The notes below the pieces were generated by a model, which did not search any database, was not told the DNA's origin, and saw only the letters and a program-made list of their open reading frames with translations. The position numbers were made by a program, and so were the translations under genes. Of a stretch of DNA of 64,000 nucleotides, positions 33,880 to 48,443 are shown in pieces (the stretch's first letter is position 1; every line of letters begins with the position of its first letter). The stretch comes from Adiantum capillus-veneris. Taxonomy: Eukaryota > Streptophyta > Polypodiopsida > Polypodiales > Pteridaceae. The stretch spans positions 60,087,120 to 60,151,119 of the forward strand of contig CM043956.1 in the NCBI GenBank assembly GCA_014529385.2, read 5' to 3'.

Positions 33880-34277
33880 CCCATTTAAATATATAGCTCT
33901 CACCTAGCATCCACTAGGGTAGATATAACATTGCTTGAACACCCAACCTTGAGGACTCCACCTCGATAGCCACTCCACTAGGGTAGATAGACATAACATT
34001 GCTTGAACCCTCAACCTTGAGGAGTCTCGACTAGCGTCACTGGGGTAGATATAACATTGCTTGAACGATCAACCTTGAGGACTCCACCTAGATAGCCACT
34101 CCACTAGATATAACATTGCTTGAACGATCAACCTTGAGGACTCCACCTAGATAGCCACTCCACTACGGTAAACATTGCTTGAACCCTCAACCTTGAGGAC
34201 TCCACTTGGATAGCCACAACAACGCTCGAACCCTCAACCTAGATAGCCATTTAAGCACCATACCAACTCAACTAAAG
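33880..34277 (-). repeat. SINE-like element with amplified B-box segment
   Basis: On the minus strand, TAGTTGAGTTGGTATGGTG near 34270 looks like an A box, and GAGGGTTCGAGCG near 34225 like a B box. The following segment (CTATCTAGGTGGAGTCC..CAAGGTTGAGGGTTCAAGCAATGTTATATCTACCCTAGTGGAGTGG, described here in parts) is repeated about five to six times with a period near 55-65 bases down to about 33900. A tRNA-derived SINE with internal tandem amplification is the simplest reading. Confidence 0.55.
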
Positions 34278-34649
34278 TTAATGAAAGGATTTTCCAACTT
34301 ATCAAGCAAAACTTGTTTCTCCATCATGTTTCTTTGTCTCATCTGTTGAAGTCTTAACAAGCCCTCACGGGCTTAGATCTCCAAGCTCAAACAGCTCAAT
34401 GCTCACGACAATAGATGCTAAATGGATTACATTGGGGGTGTGGAAAATTGCGGTATGTCATCCCCCTAGGCTTTTTATCCCCTAAGCTACCTTCTTGAGT
34501 AATAGGTATTGAGTTCGAAACTTGTAGGATAGATCTTTGAGGGCTCTGGGGATTGTTGCTACAATGTTAAGAAATTCTCTTCTCCTCTGCTTAGTGTGAC
34601 TTTGCATCCTTGTTGATAGTAGATACTTTTTTTTTTTTTTTTTTTGGGT

Positions 34650-34687
<38 letters not shown>

Positions 34688-34998
34688 TGGTGCTTTTTTC
34701 ATTAAAAAAGAGTTCAATCATTAATCGATGGTGGATAATCTAAGAAAAACATTGGTTCCGTTAAAAGATGGACTTTTGGCACATCCATAGAAATGAATAG
34801 TAGGTTTGAGGGAGACACTTCTATAAAATGGGAACACACCAATTAGCTCTCCCAAGTTGCAATCCTGGCTTTTGAGGGAATCCAGCCACCACCCCAACGT
34901 TGTGCACCCGTTTTATGCTTTCCCCCTCCATAACATCATCATCATCAACCACACCAACCCTTTTTCTCATCCCCAAAGGAGCTTTTCTAAGAGGCATG

Positions 34999-35042
<44 letters not shown>

Positions 35043-35771
35043 ACATGCACATGCATACGCGCCCACCACATGGTGACTGGTCTACACATAAGCATTCTCT
35101 CAAGTTGTCAGCTTCCAAGCCCCCTAGTTTATGGCGCTGTTAGGGAGTTTATATATATGTGGATTGTCAAGTAAGCTCTACCACATGTTAAGTCCCTTTT
35201 GTGGACTCCAGTCTCACTCTTTGCATAAGGGGAGTGTGAGCATGACATGGGTGAATATTTTTTGTTTATAGTGCATGAAGAGCATGATAGCCTAGAAAAT
35301 ACTCACAAACAGCAAGACATTGAATTTTGAGATGCATTTATGTTTGAAAATCCCAAGCCAAGAAACAGGGGGTGTGAGACCTACTTGCACCCGCACCCCC
35401 ACCATTTTCCAACATTTGATATTCACAAATGCATGTCAAAAATGGGTCTTTATACATTGCACTAAGAGGCCCTAGGAGCACTCTTCTTTGCTCACATACA
35501 AAAAACTTTGGCTATTCATTGAAGGTTACCATATGGTGGCAGGTGAGTGTACAATATGGGGGGGGGTTTGTAAGGGAAAAAAGGATAGATTTTACAATAT
35601 GGGGGGGTTTGTAAGGGAAAAAAGGATAGATTTTACAAAGGATCTCTCCCACATTCTTAAAAATGTGCATTGGATCGAGCAGATGATTAATAAGTAGATC
35701 ACTCCAGTACGGCAGGCCGCAATTAGCGATGATGCAGATTTGTATATAAGTTAAGGTTTCATGATACTAAC
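34278..35771. other. Non-coding stretch with homopolymers and a CA repeat
   Basis: There is no supported gene. It contains T19 plus G-run (34627-34685), (CA)n at 35001-35038, and a 47-bp direct repeat around 35548-35638 (ACAATATGGGGGGG..TTTGTAAGGGAAAAAAGGATAG). Confidence 0.5.
34646..34685. repeat. Poly-G tract preceded by poly-T
   Basis: GGGT followed by 36 consecutive G, directly after 19 T. Such a pure run is rare in nuclear DNA and prone to sequencing and assembly error. Confidence 0.95.
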
Positions 35772-36929
35772 CTGAACACTCACCAAAACCTGGCCAGTCG
35801 TGCAGGGTCCACATAAGAATGCCTTGCACATGGGCATGTCGCCGTCCAATCGGTTGGGACATGTCAACCACATCAATCCCTGACCACAATATTTGAAGCT
35901 CTTCTATAAGTGGTGCCAGATAGACGTCCATGTTCTTTGCTTTGTACTTTCCTGGGACAATGAGTGACAGTAATAGATGGCCTTTCTTGATAGCCAGCCA
36001 TGGAGGAAGATGATAATTCACCAAGAAAATAGTCCATGTGCTCCATGATGAACTGCGTAATCCAAATGGGTTTACTCCATCCATTGCTAACCCAAAATGG
36101 AGTGAACGAGGCTCCTCCGCAAATGTACGCCATTGTTCTTCTATGTGCTTCCATGCACGAGAGTCAGCAGGCACGCGCATCACATCATCCGTGGATCTAG
36201 TGTTGGTATGCCACGTCATCAAAGATGCTATAGACTTGCTCCTAAACATGCTCTTTATTCTTGGAATGATAGGAAAGTGTCTAAGAACCTTTGCAGGGAC
36301 AGATTTTCCTTGTGTGTCCTCTCTATATCTGTTTGATCCACCTTGGGACACTGTACTAGATATGCGTACTCATTTCGAAAGAGTATACAATCCTTAGGAC
36401 ATGCATGGATTTTATGATAATCCATGCCCAAGTTGGTAAGAATCTTCTTGGCAGCAGGTTGGGAGGGAGGCATGTGATTGCCTTCCGGCAAAATTTGCTC
36501 GTTTAGCAACCTGTCAATACATCACCACATCAAAAGCCATGATTATTGGTTTTTTGTGTCCATACTAAGCATATAGTACATTTATCTGAAAAGCTCTGTG
36601 ACACTCCTGTCAAACCATCCATAAATAGACTGTAGATTAAGCAGTGCCAAATATGTATGAAGAACTGAAATGTTTGCACCATTGTAAAGCGGCGTTCGTG
36701 CAAGTCCCCGCATCATCTCACCTTCTGGCTCAACGTCACTCTCATGTCGTCGATGTGGACGTGATGACTGAGGTTGATCGACATTGTTTCCTTGGATGGT
36801 TTCTCCACCTTGGTTTTCAATAACCGGATCCATGTCAAAAAACGCATCCAACATTTGATCCATCTCAGCTTCTTGGAATGTGACATTCTCTGTTGGTGGG
36901 GTAGATTCCGATAGATAAGGCGATTTCAT
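35772..36929 (-). pseudogene. CACTA (En/Spm) transposase, TNP2-like, broken
   Basis: The minus-strand translation matches plant CACTA TNP2-type transposases. From the start: an acidic N-terminal part (36582-36929, MKSPYLSES..MDQMLDAFFD..), then LLNEQILPEG, GMDYHKIHACPKDCILFRNEY, CPK, GGSNRY, LRHFPIIPRIKSMFRSKSIA, HFGLAMDGVNPFG, and LPPWLAIKKGHLLLSLIVPG. A 75-base intron is likely at 36511-36585: its acceptor GACAG|G is good, but the donor position reads ATAAAT where GTAAAT is expected. A one-base loss near 36342 shifts the frame between CPK and GGSN. The recognisable part ends at a good donor (CAG|GTTAGT at 35772/35771) and no downstream exons were found. Terminal CACTA repeats were not identified. 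It is dead as it stands. Confidence 0.85.
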
Positions 36930-39900
36930 TAAACGCAGGTGATGTCTCCTTATTACTACTAATGAATGCTTTGCGCGAAAAAATAGTGTTTGTTACCATA
37001 AGGATGACCAGACATGGAAGGCGCTTAAGAGCAAAAATTTGAAACAACAAAAAATTGGTGGATTTTTGTTTATGATCATGAATTGCTAATAGAGCCTTTT
37101 CCATAAGAACACATGAGATATTTATCTCTGGTCTTCAAGATTAAGCCAAGGGTTTTACTTTTTTGGAGATGCCCAACATTGAGCGAACTAAGCCATTTCT
37201 CAGACTTCTGCATCAAAATCTCCATGCACATGCACAAGAAGAACATATGTGTAGGTAGCCATAGGGTTAGAACAAAGGTTCCAATGTGAGACGGAAACTA
37301 GGAGGAGAGCTAGTAAGAAAGGGGCCATATATAGGTTAAGTCTATATATAAGGAGGTTGGGTGGTGCTTTCCTAGTTTCTACGAGCTCCGTTCTCATGGA
37401 AGGCTCAAGGGAGCTATTCAGAGAATATAGACTATGGTGATGGCCTAGTTGCAAGCATGACGAATAGACATAGAGCACTTATGAGAGCCACTTTTTTACC
37501 TTAAAAATGTTATTACCCATTCTAATACAAATCGTCCCTTTGCATTAGGAAAAGGGATCATTAAGTAGAATTGTTTTTTTTTGTCTCTGCAAAACTTGAT
37601 GTTGTCCTCTTAAACATAACCATTGTGCTTTGTCTTATTGGATGCCTTAGTGATAACTATTATTTGCAATCATTTCTTAAGCGCAATTTGTGTACGTCAT
37701 GCAACTCATTCTCTCAAAGATCACAACTATGGACAACAAATATGCAAAGCAATTGTTTCAACTTCACAAAAACACCAAAGGCAAGAAAGTACCTAGCTAA
37801 GGTGCCCTCACATGGGAAGGGGTATTTTGGAAATACATGTATTTGGGAGTACCCAATAGCATGCATTGTTGCTTGTTTGCTTTAACATGGGGTATCTTCA
37901 ATGAGCCAAATAGCTCTTTGATTCATCTTTGGAACATTCTTCAACTTCCGTCATTGTACTTGGCGTTTAAAGTTTCTTTGTTGTTCAACTTGCATTCTTT
38001 TAGGCGCCATGTATGAATACTGTTGGGATCAAATAAATTAAAAAACCTATATATAGATCAACATTTTGAGATTTTGTTGGCTCATTTAGGTAAAAGCTTC
38101 ATAGTAATAAGAGTACCAACATTCTTTCAAGATTTAAGAGTGTCCTCAAAGAAAATACCAACTCCATCTATGTGTTTTAAGAACATATTTGGACGGATCA
38201 GCCCTTGTTATAACAAGTAGAACGAAGCATGCATGCGCTTTGGACTTCAATATCCCAATCAAAGAAGGGGGAGGACGTGGTGGTGATGTTGAAACACAAT
38301 CAAAACATCATGTAAAAAACAAAGCTTGAAAACTTGTAATAACTTACAAATCAACATGCCCCGACGCATATATATGATGTAATAGTAAAACTAATTAGTA
38401 GCACAAATTGATGCAAATTTTCCACTCAATCACCATCCTTCATAGTATATTACAAGTTTGTATATTAAAGCAAAATGATCTCTACATGATTCCTAGCATC
38501 TATCATATATACATGTCCTTTTTAACAAATACAATTTCTACTAAAAGTATGGCAATACACTGAAGTATCATGCCATACTAGTGTAATAAATTGGTATCTG
38601 AGTAAACCAAGCATCTTTCATATATTTAACTAGGTAATCACCTTAAAGCAATTGATTGTATTGATGTGAGGAACTATATTGAAGAAAACCTTATACAATC
38701 AAAAGCTTCAATGCTGCAATAAAAACCTCCTTCAATACTTTGTTCTTATCAAATTGGCTTGGATTCTCTCTTGCCTAAATGGGGCTTTGCTAAATGTATG
38801 AAAGTACACCTTATGTCTCCATAAAAGAAAAGACAAAACCCAACACATTAAAAAGACATCCTTTCTAGTAGAAAGCAATGTGCTAGAAAGGAGACCTTTC
38901 CAATGCTAAAGTCTCTAAACTTTTCACCACCTTTTATTTTCTATTTCATAGGTATATTTGAGGTGGTGACTATTGATCCTTTAATCATAGTTACAACCAA
39001 CAACTGAATAAGTTAACCAAGATAACAACTTACACATTTGAATAGGTCTTGAGAAAATACCTTTTGTCATGACCAAACTTTTACTAATAAGCACTTTTGA
39101 CTCAAATGCAAGAATAGATGCATTTTATCCCTTGACCTTGCACTAGAATGAATCTTAGTATTGTTCTATCTTCTACTTACAACACTAACACCATGCATGA
39201 ATTAGATACAAAGGCCATCTACAATAACTAGAGCCCCTTTACCATGTATGCATTGAAATACAATGCTCTAAACCTAAAAAGGTCCGGGCCGGGAGATATA
39301 AAGGTCTTTTACAACCAAACACCCCCCATACCACAACCTACATAGTACAACATGTCTTGAAATTTTTGAATTTTTGGTCTCTTACTCATATTTATTATGG
39401 AAGGATAAGTTACAATTGACACAAGGACCATGAAGAATATATGAAGAATCGTGAGATGTATGTATGCTGAGTTATAAAATATCTCCAACAAGATGTATAA
39501 CCATGTAAGTAAGTATCACATTCTTGATGAGTGCTTGACCTACAAAACATCTCTTCTAGGAGAATTTTCTTTGATGCTTACTTTCTTAAAAATTACTACA
39601 ATTGAATATATCAAACAAATGTGTTGTGTGATGCAACCTCTAGAAATGGCCTTACTACACTTTCATCTTTTTAACTTTTAATAAAATACACTTGTGTTTG
39701 TCATTGTAGCAATTATGGTGCACACTTTTATTTTTGTTTTAAAGAGAGTATATTCAAGTATAATGATAATGAGCAACACTCGCTTAATTTATCATAAAAT
39801 GCTATATTAATATCTAGCCTTTGGATAGCATTCATTCGTATCCGCACTAAGATTTTTGAAGTAAACAATGATGTTTTATACAACTAATATTCGACCAATT

Positions 39901-41395
39901 AGCAATATTTTCAACACTCACATACATATTTCTCATGCTACTCAAGGTTTAAGGAGGAACTTGAGGTTTACAAGCTTGAAGCTGACAAGAGCATCATGCA
40001 AAACTCCATTCTTCACCTTTTCAAGGTTTGTGAACAACATAGGATTGTAGATCACTATCAATTGAAAGAATCTCAATTGTAGTTAATATCATTTTTTGAT
40101 GGATGCACCACTTTAACATTTTGACCACAACATGATTTGTTTGATTCAAATATAGAATGTGGTTCTTATTGATGTGTATACCAAATTGTGTTCAAGAAAA
40201 GCCCATATTCACATATAGGGAAAAGTGCAATATATACTCATGACAGTCATCCATGAGACAATATTTTAGTAAAGATGGCCACTAAACAAGTACTCACTAG
40301 TGGCCTGAATCTTTAGAGTACTTCTCCACGATAAGCCTCTCCTATCATGAAGCAAAAAGTATGCAAGAATCCCCAATACAATTGACCAAGACTGACCATT
40401 CCCAAAAACCATTGCAAGCACAATGGCTTTCTATCAATGTTGCAAAGATAAGGAACTAGATTTTTCTAGAGTTCCCAATCAAGACTACCAAATAACCATT
40501 ATAGTGTCAACTTTTTTTGGTGCAATTAAGTGAAGGAAAAGAAGAAGAAACAAGAGGGGAGAAAGGGCATACTACATAACTTTTTGCAAGTACAACACTA
40601 AGGTATTGTCTAAGTCCCATAAAATCTAAGATTGTTACACCTACTACGCCTTGTAGGCAATTCAACATGTATGGGATCCCCTACAAATCCTTGGAGGCAA
40701 CTCAAATTGTAATGATAAGCATCAGCTCACCATATCTAGCGAAGAAAAAAGTTTCCTTTATAGTGAGGGGAGGCTTATCATTACCGAAAGGTAAAGCACT
40801 GTGATACAAAGAAAATATCTTGCAAACCACATTCCCCCAAGGCATGCAAAAGTATAACAAAAGAAGATTCTTCGACCTTCCTCACTAGATAAACATGATG
40901 ATGATTCCGTTATAACACTTGCTAATTCTTGCATATCATGAGCATACATAGACTAGAGCAAAAGTGTGACCCCCAAATATGCATCTTAATTGGGCCTAGA
41001 AGTTTCCTAGATGGCTTGCGTGTATGCCTCGACCATCCTTGCCTCTGCTCCCACAAGACTCAAGTGGATCAACAATGTTAGCAAAATGTTTACAATAAGA
41101 TCAACGTACATCAGTATCACGAATCATAAAAGGAATGAAGCTAAGGCATGAATTGGTGCACTCCAAAAAAATCGGTGAATCCTAAGCACAATCTTTGTGA
41201 AGAAATTATAGGTTGTGCAAGGTGACTTAGTGCTTTAAAGGCATAACATGCACAATGAAAACCCTCATCACCATAGCACTAACTAATTTCTTTGGGAAAC
41301 CCTTATTACCATAGCACTAATTGTTTTCTTTAATTTATCTATAGAGACAATTTACTACCTATAAAAATTCAATCACCAATACATCATCATCATTA
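36930..41395. other. AT-rich non-coding stretch, no gene recognised
   Basis: Only short scattered frames (60-104 codons) without family matches were seen. A word CACTATTTTTTCGCG (minus, about 36972-36986) near the transposase start could be a CACTA terminus, but it has no partner. Confidence 0.5.
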
Positions 41396-41603
41396 TCTCT
41401 CTCTCTCTCTCTCTGTCTCTCACACACACACACACACACACACATTCACCATGATGTAACTCTCTAGTCTCATACGTCAATATAACCTTTAGAAGACGTT
41501 AATTCATTTCTCTCTCTCTCTCTCTCTCCCCCCTTCTCCTCACATTCACCATGATGTAACTCTTTAGTATCATAGGTCAATATGGCCTTTACAAGACATT
41601 AAT

Positions 41604-41640
<37 letters not shown>

Positions 41641-41642
41641 CC

Positions 41643-41697
<55 letters not shown>

Positions 41698-41698
41698 T
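41396..41698. repeat. CT/CA compound microsatellites with a duplicated spacer
   Basis: (CT)n-(CA)n at 41396-41444, (CT)n at about 41509-41528, (CT)n at about 41607-41638 and (CA)n at 41645-41694. The spacer ATTCACCATGATGTAACTCT..TAGT.TCATA.GTCAATAT..CCTTTA is present twice (about 41443-41508 and 41542-41606), so an approximately 98-bp unit carrying a microsatellite has been duplicated. Confidence 0.92.
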
Positions 41699-42430
41699 GC
41701 TGTAGCAATTGACCCTTCAAGGTCATGACATACAAGACGACAACATAGATAAACAATGTTACCTTAATCAATCCCCTCCTAATTGGTCCTTGTTATTAAC
41801 TGAGATTTACATTAACTATCGAAGTGTTAGCACCGTCCATCTAAATTTATTATTGTTTTCATTTCTTCTTCTTTTTTTCGTTTTGGTGTGTGTGTTTTTT
41901 GGGGGGGGGCGGGGGGGGGGGGAGGGCGCATGACTAGATCTTTTCCAAGCTTTTAAGCTTAGTACTATCAAGATCATGACAAGACCTTATAATTTTTTTG
42001 GCTGTTCAATATAATTCACTCACAATTGTGAGTTTTGCCAAAAAAAAAAAAAAAAAAGCTTGGTACTATCTCATCTAACAAGCTTCTTACACTTGGCAAA
42101 TAAAAGACCAAACATCCTCCCTTGCCCGAGTTGAATATTTCCATATCAACAAAGAAGAGGAGAGAGGCAAGCGTGCACTCACACCCATTCGACCTACTCA
42201 ACCCACTCCAACTTGTCAACTTGCATCTAACCGTGGCGTTCATGAGGCTTTGTTGAGTGAACCCCAACACATTAGAGCAACTAGTGTGAAAGTTAGCTAA
42301 ATGAGGTGAGAGAACACCTAGTTGTCAATCAAACTACCCCTTAACTCCTCCACTAAAGCTCGCTCAATGTGAATCAAAAGAGAGGGCACTCAACAAACAC
42401 CTCTACTAACAAAGGATGTCATCCTTCTCC
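41699..42430. other. Non-coding stretch with poly-G and poly-A runs
   Basis: G-rich run at about 41899-41925 and an A run at about 42040-42057. No supported gene. Confidence 0.5.
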
Positions 42431-42583
42431 ATTGCTGAGAGAGAGAGAGCAGCTCTCTCTCTCTCACACACACACACACACTCACACACAAGTTTGAGTT
42501 TCACACTTATGGCTAGGGATCTCTCTCTCTCTCTCTCTCTATGTGTGTGTGTCTTTCTCTAAGCAACTCAAGCGTGCGCTCCA

Positions 42584-42639
<56 letters not shown>

Positions 42640-43033
42640 ACACACACACACCACGTGTGACAACCCACTTCTAAACTTGCTTCATTCCCATTGGCTTTGC
42701 ATTGTTTAGGCTCATATGGGCCGATAAGATAAAAAAGAAGACTAAAATAGTCTCCTTCTTGGGCACCCAACTAGGCTTAAAAAAATTGAAATGCTCAATG
42801 GGATGCTCACTTTTATACCTCCCACCTCCATTAAGCCCATCATTATCCGCATAACCCCCTCCATGGACCTACAATTAAGCCCACTTCAATTCCCTGTATA
42901 GAAGGAGACTCCAAAGGGTCTCACATTTTCTGGCAATAAACTTTGAAAGGGTAACAATGGACGCGATATAAAACAATGTCTATATTCTTGCACTAGCTGG
43001 ATTGTATAGAGATAGTTGGGCTTGCCATCCTTG

Positions 43034-43071
<38 letters not shown>

Positions 43072-43193
43072 CGGGGGATTACCAATTAAAAACCCCGTCG
43101 CAGCGTTCTCTGCGGGCTGTATAAATGGATCATTACCGGCTTTCAGAATAAGCACTACCCTCGCACTCACCACCCTATAATCTGAGCAATCAG

Positions 43194-43234
<41 letters not shown>
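42431..43234. repeat. Microsatellite cluster
   Basis: GA, CT, CA and TG runs at 42437-42480, 42510-42551 and 42583-42650, then CT runs at 43037-43068 and 43197-43233. The open frames on the minus strand (for example 42886-43317) come from these repeats. Confidence 0.9.
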
Positions 43235-43239
<5 letters not shown>

Positions 43240-43444
43240 TACATCCTTCATTCGTGCCCGCGCGTTACTAGCATGCAAGGTCGCTCCCACAGAGCTAGTA
43301 GGAGCCACTGAGGCCACCCTTGGCGAATGTAAGTTTTCCCTGAACTTTTACTTTCACTAGGAGCAAGTCCTTTCAAGAATCGCTATGCAAGCTTGAGTGT
43401 TGTCTAAATCAGTAGCAGATACTACCTCTAGGTGAACAGGGTAA

Positions 43445-43536
43445 CGAGAGAGAGAGAGGGAGAGAGAGGGAGGGACGGCGTGTGTGTGCAAGAAGAACCC
43501 ACTACGTAAACTTGAGCCCTCTGCTCGCGCGCGCGC

Positions 43537-43591
<55 letters not shown>

Positions 43592-43800
43592 ACCCACCAC
43601 GTAAACTCAAGCTCCGTGCTCGCGCGCGTGTGTGTGTGTGTGTGTGAGCACACTACGTAAATTTGAGCTCTCGCGCCCGTTGTGGTGTTGTGTTTGCTTG
43701 TGTGTGTAAGAGAGAGAATAACCCACGACGTTCTCTGCGTTTGTGTGTGTGTGTTTGTGTTGCGCTTGTGCCACTACGTAAAGTCGAGTTCTCTGCTCTA
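43445..43800. repeat. Imperfect tandem array with CG/TG and GA tracts
   Basis: About four units share a core like CACTACGTAAA.T..AG.TCTCTGCTCGCGCGCG, near 43499, 43592, 43650 and 43770. Each core is followed or preceded by (TG)n and (GA)n. Alternating CG/TG tracts of this kind can adopt Z-DNA. The array lies about 1.7 kb upstream of the TGS1 start codon. Confidence 0.8.
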
Positions 43801-45539
43801 GCAAGTAAGCCTTCACGCAGAGGCAGGAAAACGCACACAACACGCCTTCCTTCTTTACCGAAAGAAAACGCACAAAATGTTGGGCGCTCCGTTAAGCTTT
43901 TTTGAGGCGTAAACAATACTCGCCCTCAATCCAGGGCTTTTGCGTTCACACCATCGCCCGCCCATTAAACAGGAGGAATTTTGGGCAGCGTTCCGCCCTG
44001 CTTCACCAACAATGCCATCATCATCTGCATCTGCATCCGCCCTGCTTCTGCAGGCACTCATCAGCCCTTCCCTGCTGCCTCTGCAGGTTCCCCTGTTTCC
44101 AAGATTGTCCCTGCATTCATCTGCCAATTTTGCTCTGTTTTCTTGATTGCTTGATCTGCGATTTTGCTTTTTTTCCTTCATAAGGTTCTTAGCCATAGCC
44201 TTTGGCCATGTGATGATTCTCTACTCCAGGTTGAAGGAACAGGGGAAAGCAAATACCCAAAGAGCCTCCTAGAGCAACCGGCCGACACCAGCAGAGGTAT
44301 GCACATCTCTTGCATTAGTTTGATGTTAAATCTGCCTTTAATGAACAGCAGCTCTTAAATGAAAACAGCTGTGATTTGCATAAACTGACTTTGAAAACAA
44401 AAGATAGAGATTTGCAAGTTGGATTACTGACATAGAGAAAACCCATTTTGATCCATATAGTTGATGTTATCAACAAGAAAGAAGTCTTTAAAGAATGTCG
44501 AAAAAATCCTGACCCTTGCAAGTTAAGCTGAGAAGTAGAATTATAGTAAGTTGGTTAACAACGACCACAAATTGACAACATTGGTTGGAAACTGTCCAAT
44601 GTCAAATGCTGGCCATCCCTTGGCAGCTTACTTGGAAAGAGGAGAATTCAGTTCCACTTTTACTTTGTCAAATTTAGTATTGTCTGACATCTAAACATCA
44701 CATTGCAGCTACTTGGCATGCCAAAACATGCCCTAGAGGTGAAGGCAGAGACGTGTACAGATAATTTTTTGTGCCTTTGTTTAGTTTGTGGATGGGTCCC
44801 TTCGTTAAAGGGCTGCATTTACATCCTTAACATTCTGTTTTGTAATGCCTATGTGAGGCTTCACCTGTTTATCTTTAAAAATGTCGAGAGTTTTATCAGC
44901 TTGTTGCATAGGTAGACTGCAAATATCAACAAAAATACAAGAACTCTCTACCAGAAAAACGCCTCATTGGCTATGGATTAGGCAGTGGCCCTGTGGTACA
45001 AAGTTATAAAATGGTGCTTTTCCCCACCGGCATTTCGAGAAAATGTCACCATTTCACACCGTCCCTATCGGGTAGGTGCATTAATTTAGGCTTTTTCCTT
45101 TCCATCGCAGGGCTATGTTTTTTTATCGTGGATTCCGTGACAGGTAAGCGGGTACTATGAACCCTCTGCCCCATGCTTCTGCCCACAGGTTAGATGCCCG
45201 GCTCACCACTCACTTGTTGAAGCATAGTGCAATTTAGGCCCAAGCCTCATGGATTCCTAAAGGGCTCGCTTTTTGAAACTGTGTCTTTGCATGGTCACAC
45301 GTGCACTTAGTTATTTGTCTCATATGCAAATATGCAAGTCTTCTTGTAAATATGCCGATTTTGGCTTAGTTGCATTAATGATATATCACTGATAACTGAT
45401 GCAGGCGTGACCACATCCTTAGTCATTTGCTCACATCCTATTGTTGTTTGCAGCATGTCCAACATTTTTGTGGGTGAACTCTGAGAGCTTCTTCTAGGCC
45501 TCTCGGCAGGAAAGCTCTACTACAGCATCGTTTATAAAA
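43801..45539 (+). other. Upstream region of TGS1 with possible 5' exons
   Basis: Two good splice-bounded segments look like exons: 44230-44296 (CTCCAG|G...AGAG|GTATGC) and 44709-44738 (TTGCAG|C...AGAG|GTGAAG). A third acceptor (TTTGCAG at 45447-45453) would lead into the TGS1 start exon. If these were coding in one frame, they would meet an in-frame TAG at about 45497-45499 before the ATG at 45540. I therefore read them as 5' UTR exons, or as parts of another isoform. The segment 43970-44150 is pyrimidine-rich and could hold the promoter or first exon. Confidence in each exon is modest. Confidence 0.45.
45286..45418. mobile_element. Diverged MITE related to 32092-32381
   Basis: The left arm GCATGGTCACACG (about 45289-45301) and right arm GCGTGACCACATCC (45405-45418) are near reverse complements, and the right arm matches the terminal repeat of the MITE at 32092. 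TTA follows the right end. The left end is decayed. It lies in the presumed last 5' intron of TGS1. Confidence 0.55.
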
Positions 45540-48154
<2,615 letters not shown>

Positions 48155-48352
48155 GAATGCATGACTCTTCGTTCCCACGTCAAGAGCTGGCGGCAAGGCA
48201 AAGTTTTGAACCCAGACAATTTAAGAGACGCATAGCAGAACTACATAGTTTCTTCTCGCTGTAAAGCACCCAAAACCGGGTTTTCAATGTCCATCTATAC
48301 TTACTGTACCACTATTCTTTATGCCTATAGTGTTGTGGGCTCAGTTTTGAAA

Positions 48353-48358
48353 AATAAA
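48353..48358 (+). terminator. Candidate poly(A) signal of TGS1
   Basis: AATAAA lies about 200 bases after the TGS1 stop, just before a (CT)n run. Plant poly(A) signals are loose, so this is only a candidate. Confidence 0.4.
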
Positions 48359-48392
48359 AGAGTAGACTCTCTGAAGCAACCTCTTTCCAAGC

Positions 48393-48393
<1 letters not shown>

Positions 48394-48440
<47 letters not shown>
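48394..48440. repeat. (CT)n microsatellite
   Basis: A pure CT run of about 46 bases downstream of TGS1. Confidence 0.95.

Positions 48441-48443
<3 letters not shown>

Noticed and set aside
33900-34250. Regular repeats considered as CRISPR or a coding tandem array
   Set aside because: The spacers are also similar between units and no frame is open; a SINE-derived tandem repeat fits better.
34482-34721. 79-codon minus frame with a proline run
   Set aside because: The proline and lysine runs are translations of the poly-G and poly-T tract.
36972-36986. CACTATTTTTTCGCG (minus) as a CACTA terminus
   Set aside because: It lies only about 45 bases before the transposase start, has no partner, and lacks subterminal repeats.
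42886-43653. Minus-strand frames of 98-143 codons in the microsatellite cluster
   Set aside because: They consist mainly of repeat-encoded Arg-Glu, Ser-Leu or His-Thr runs.
43855-44196. 113-codon minus-strand frame and 93-codon plus-strand frame upstream of TGS1
   Set aside because: No recognisable domain; both overlap a low-complexity pyrimidine-rich stretch that more likely belongs to the TGS1 promoter or 5' UTR.
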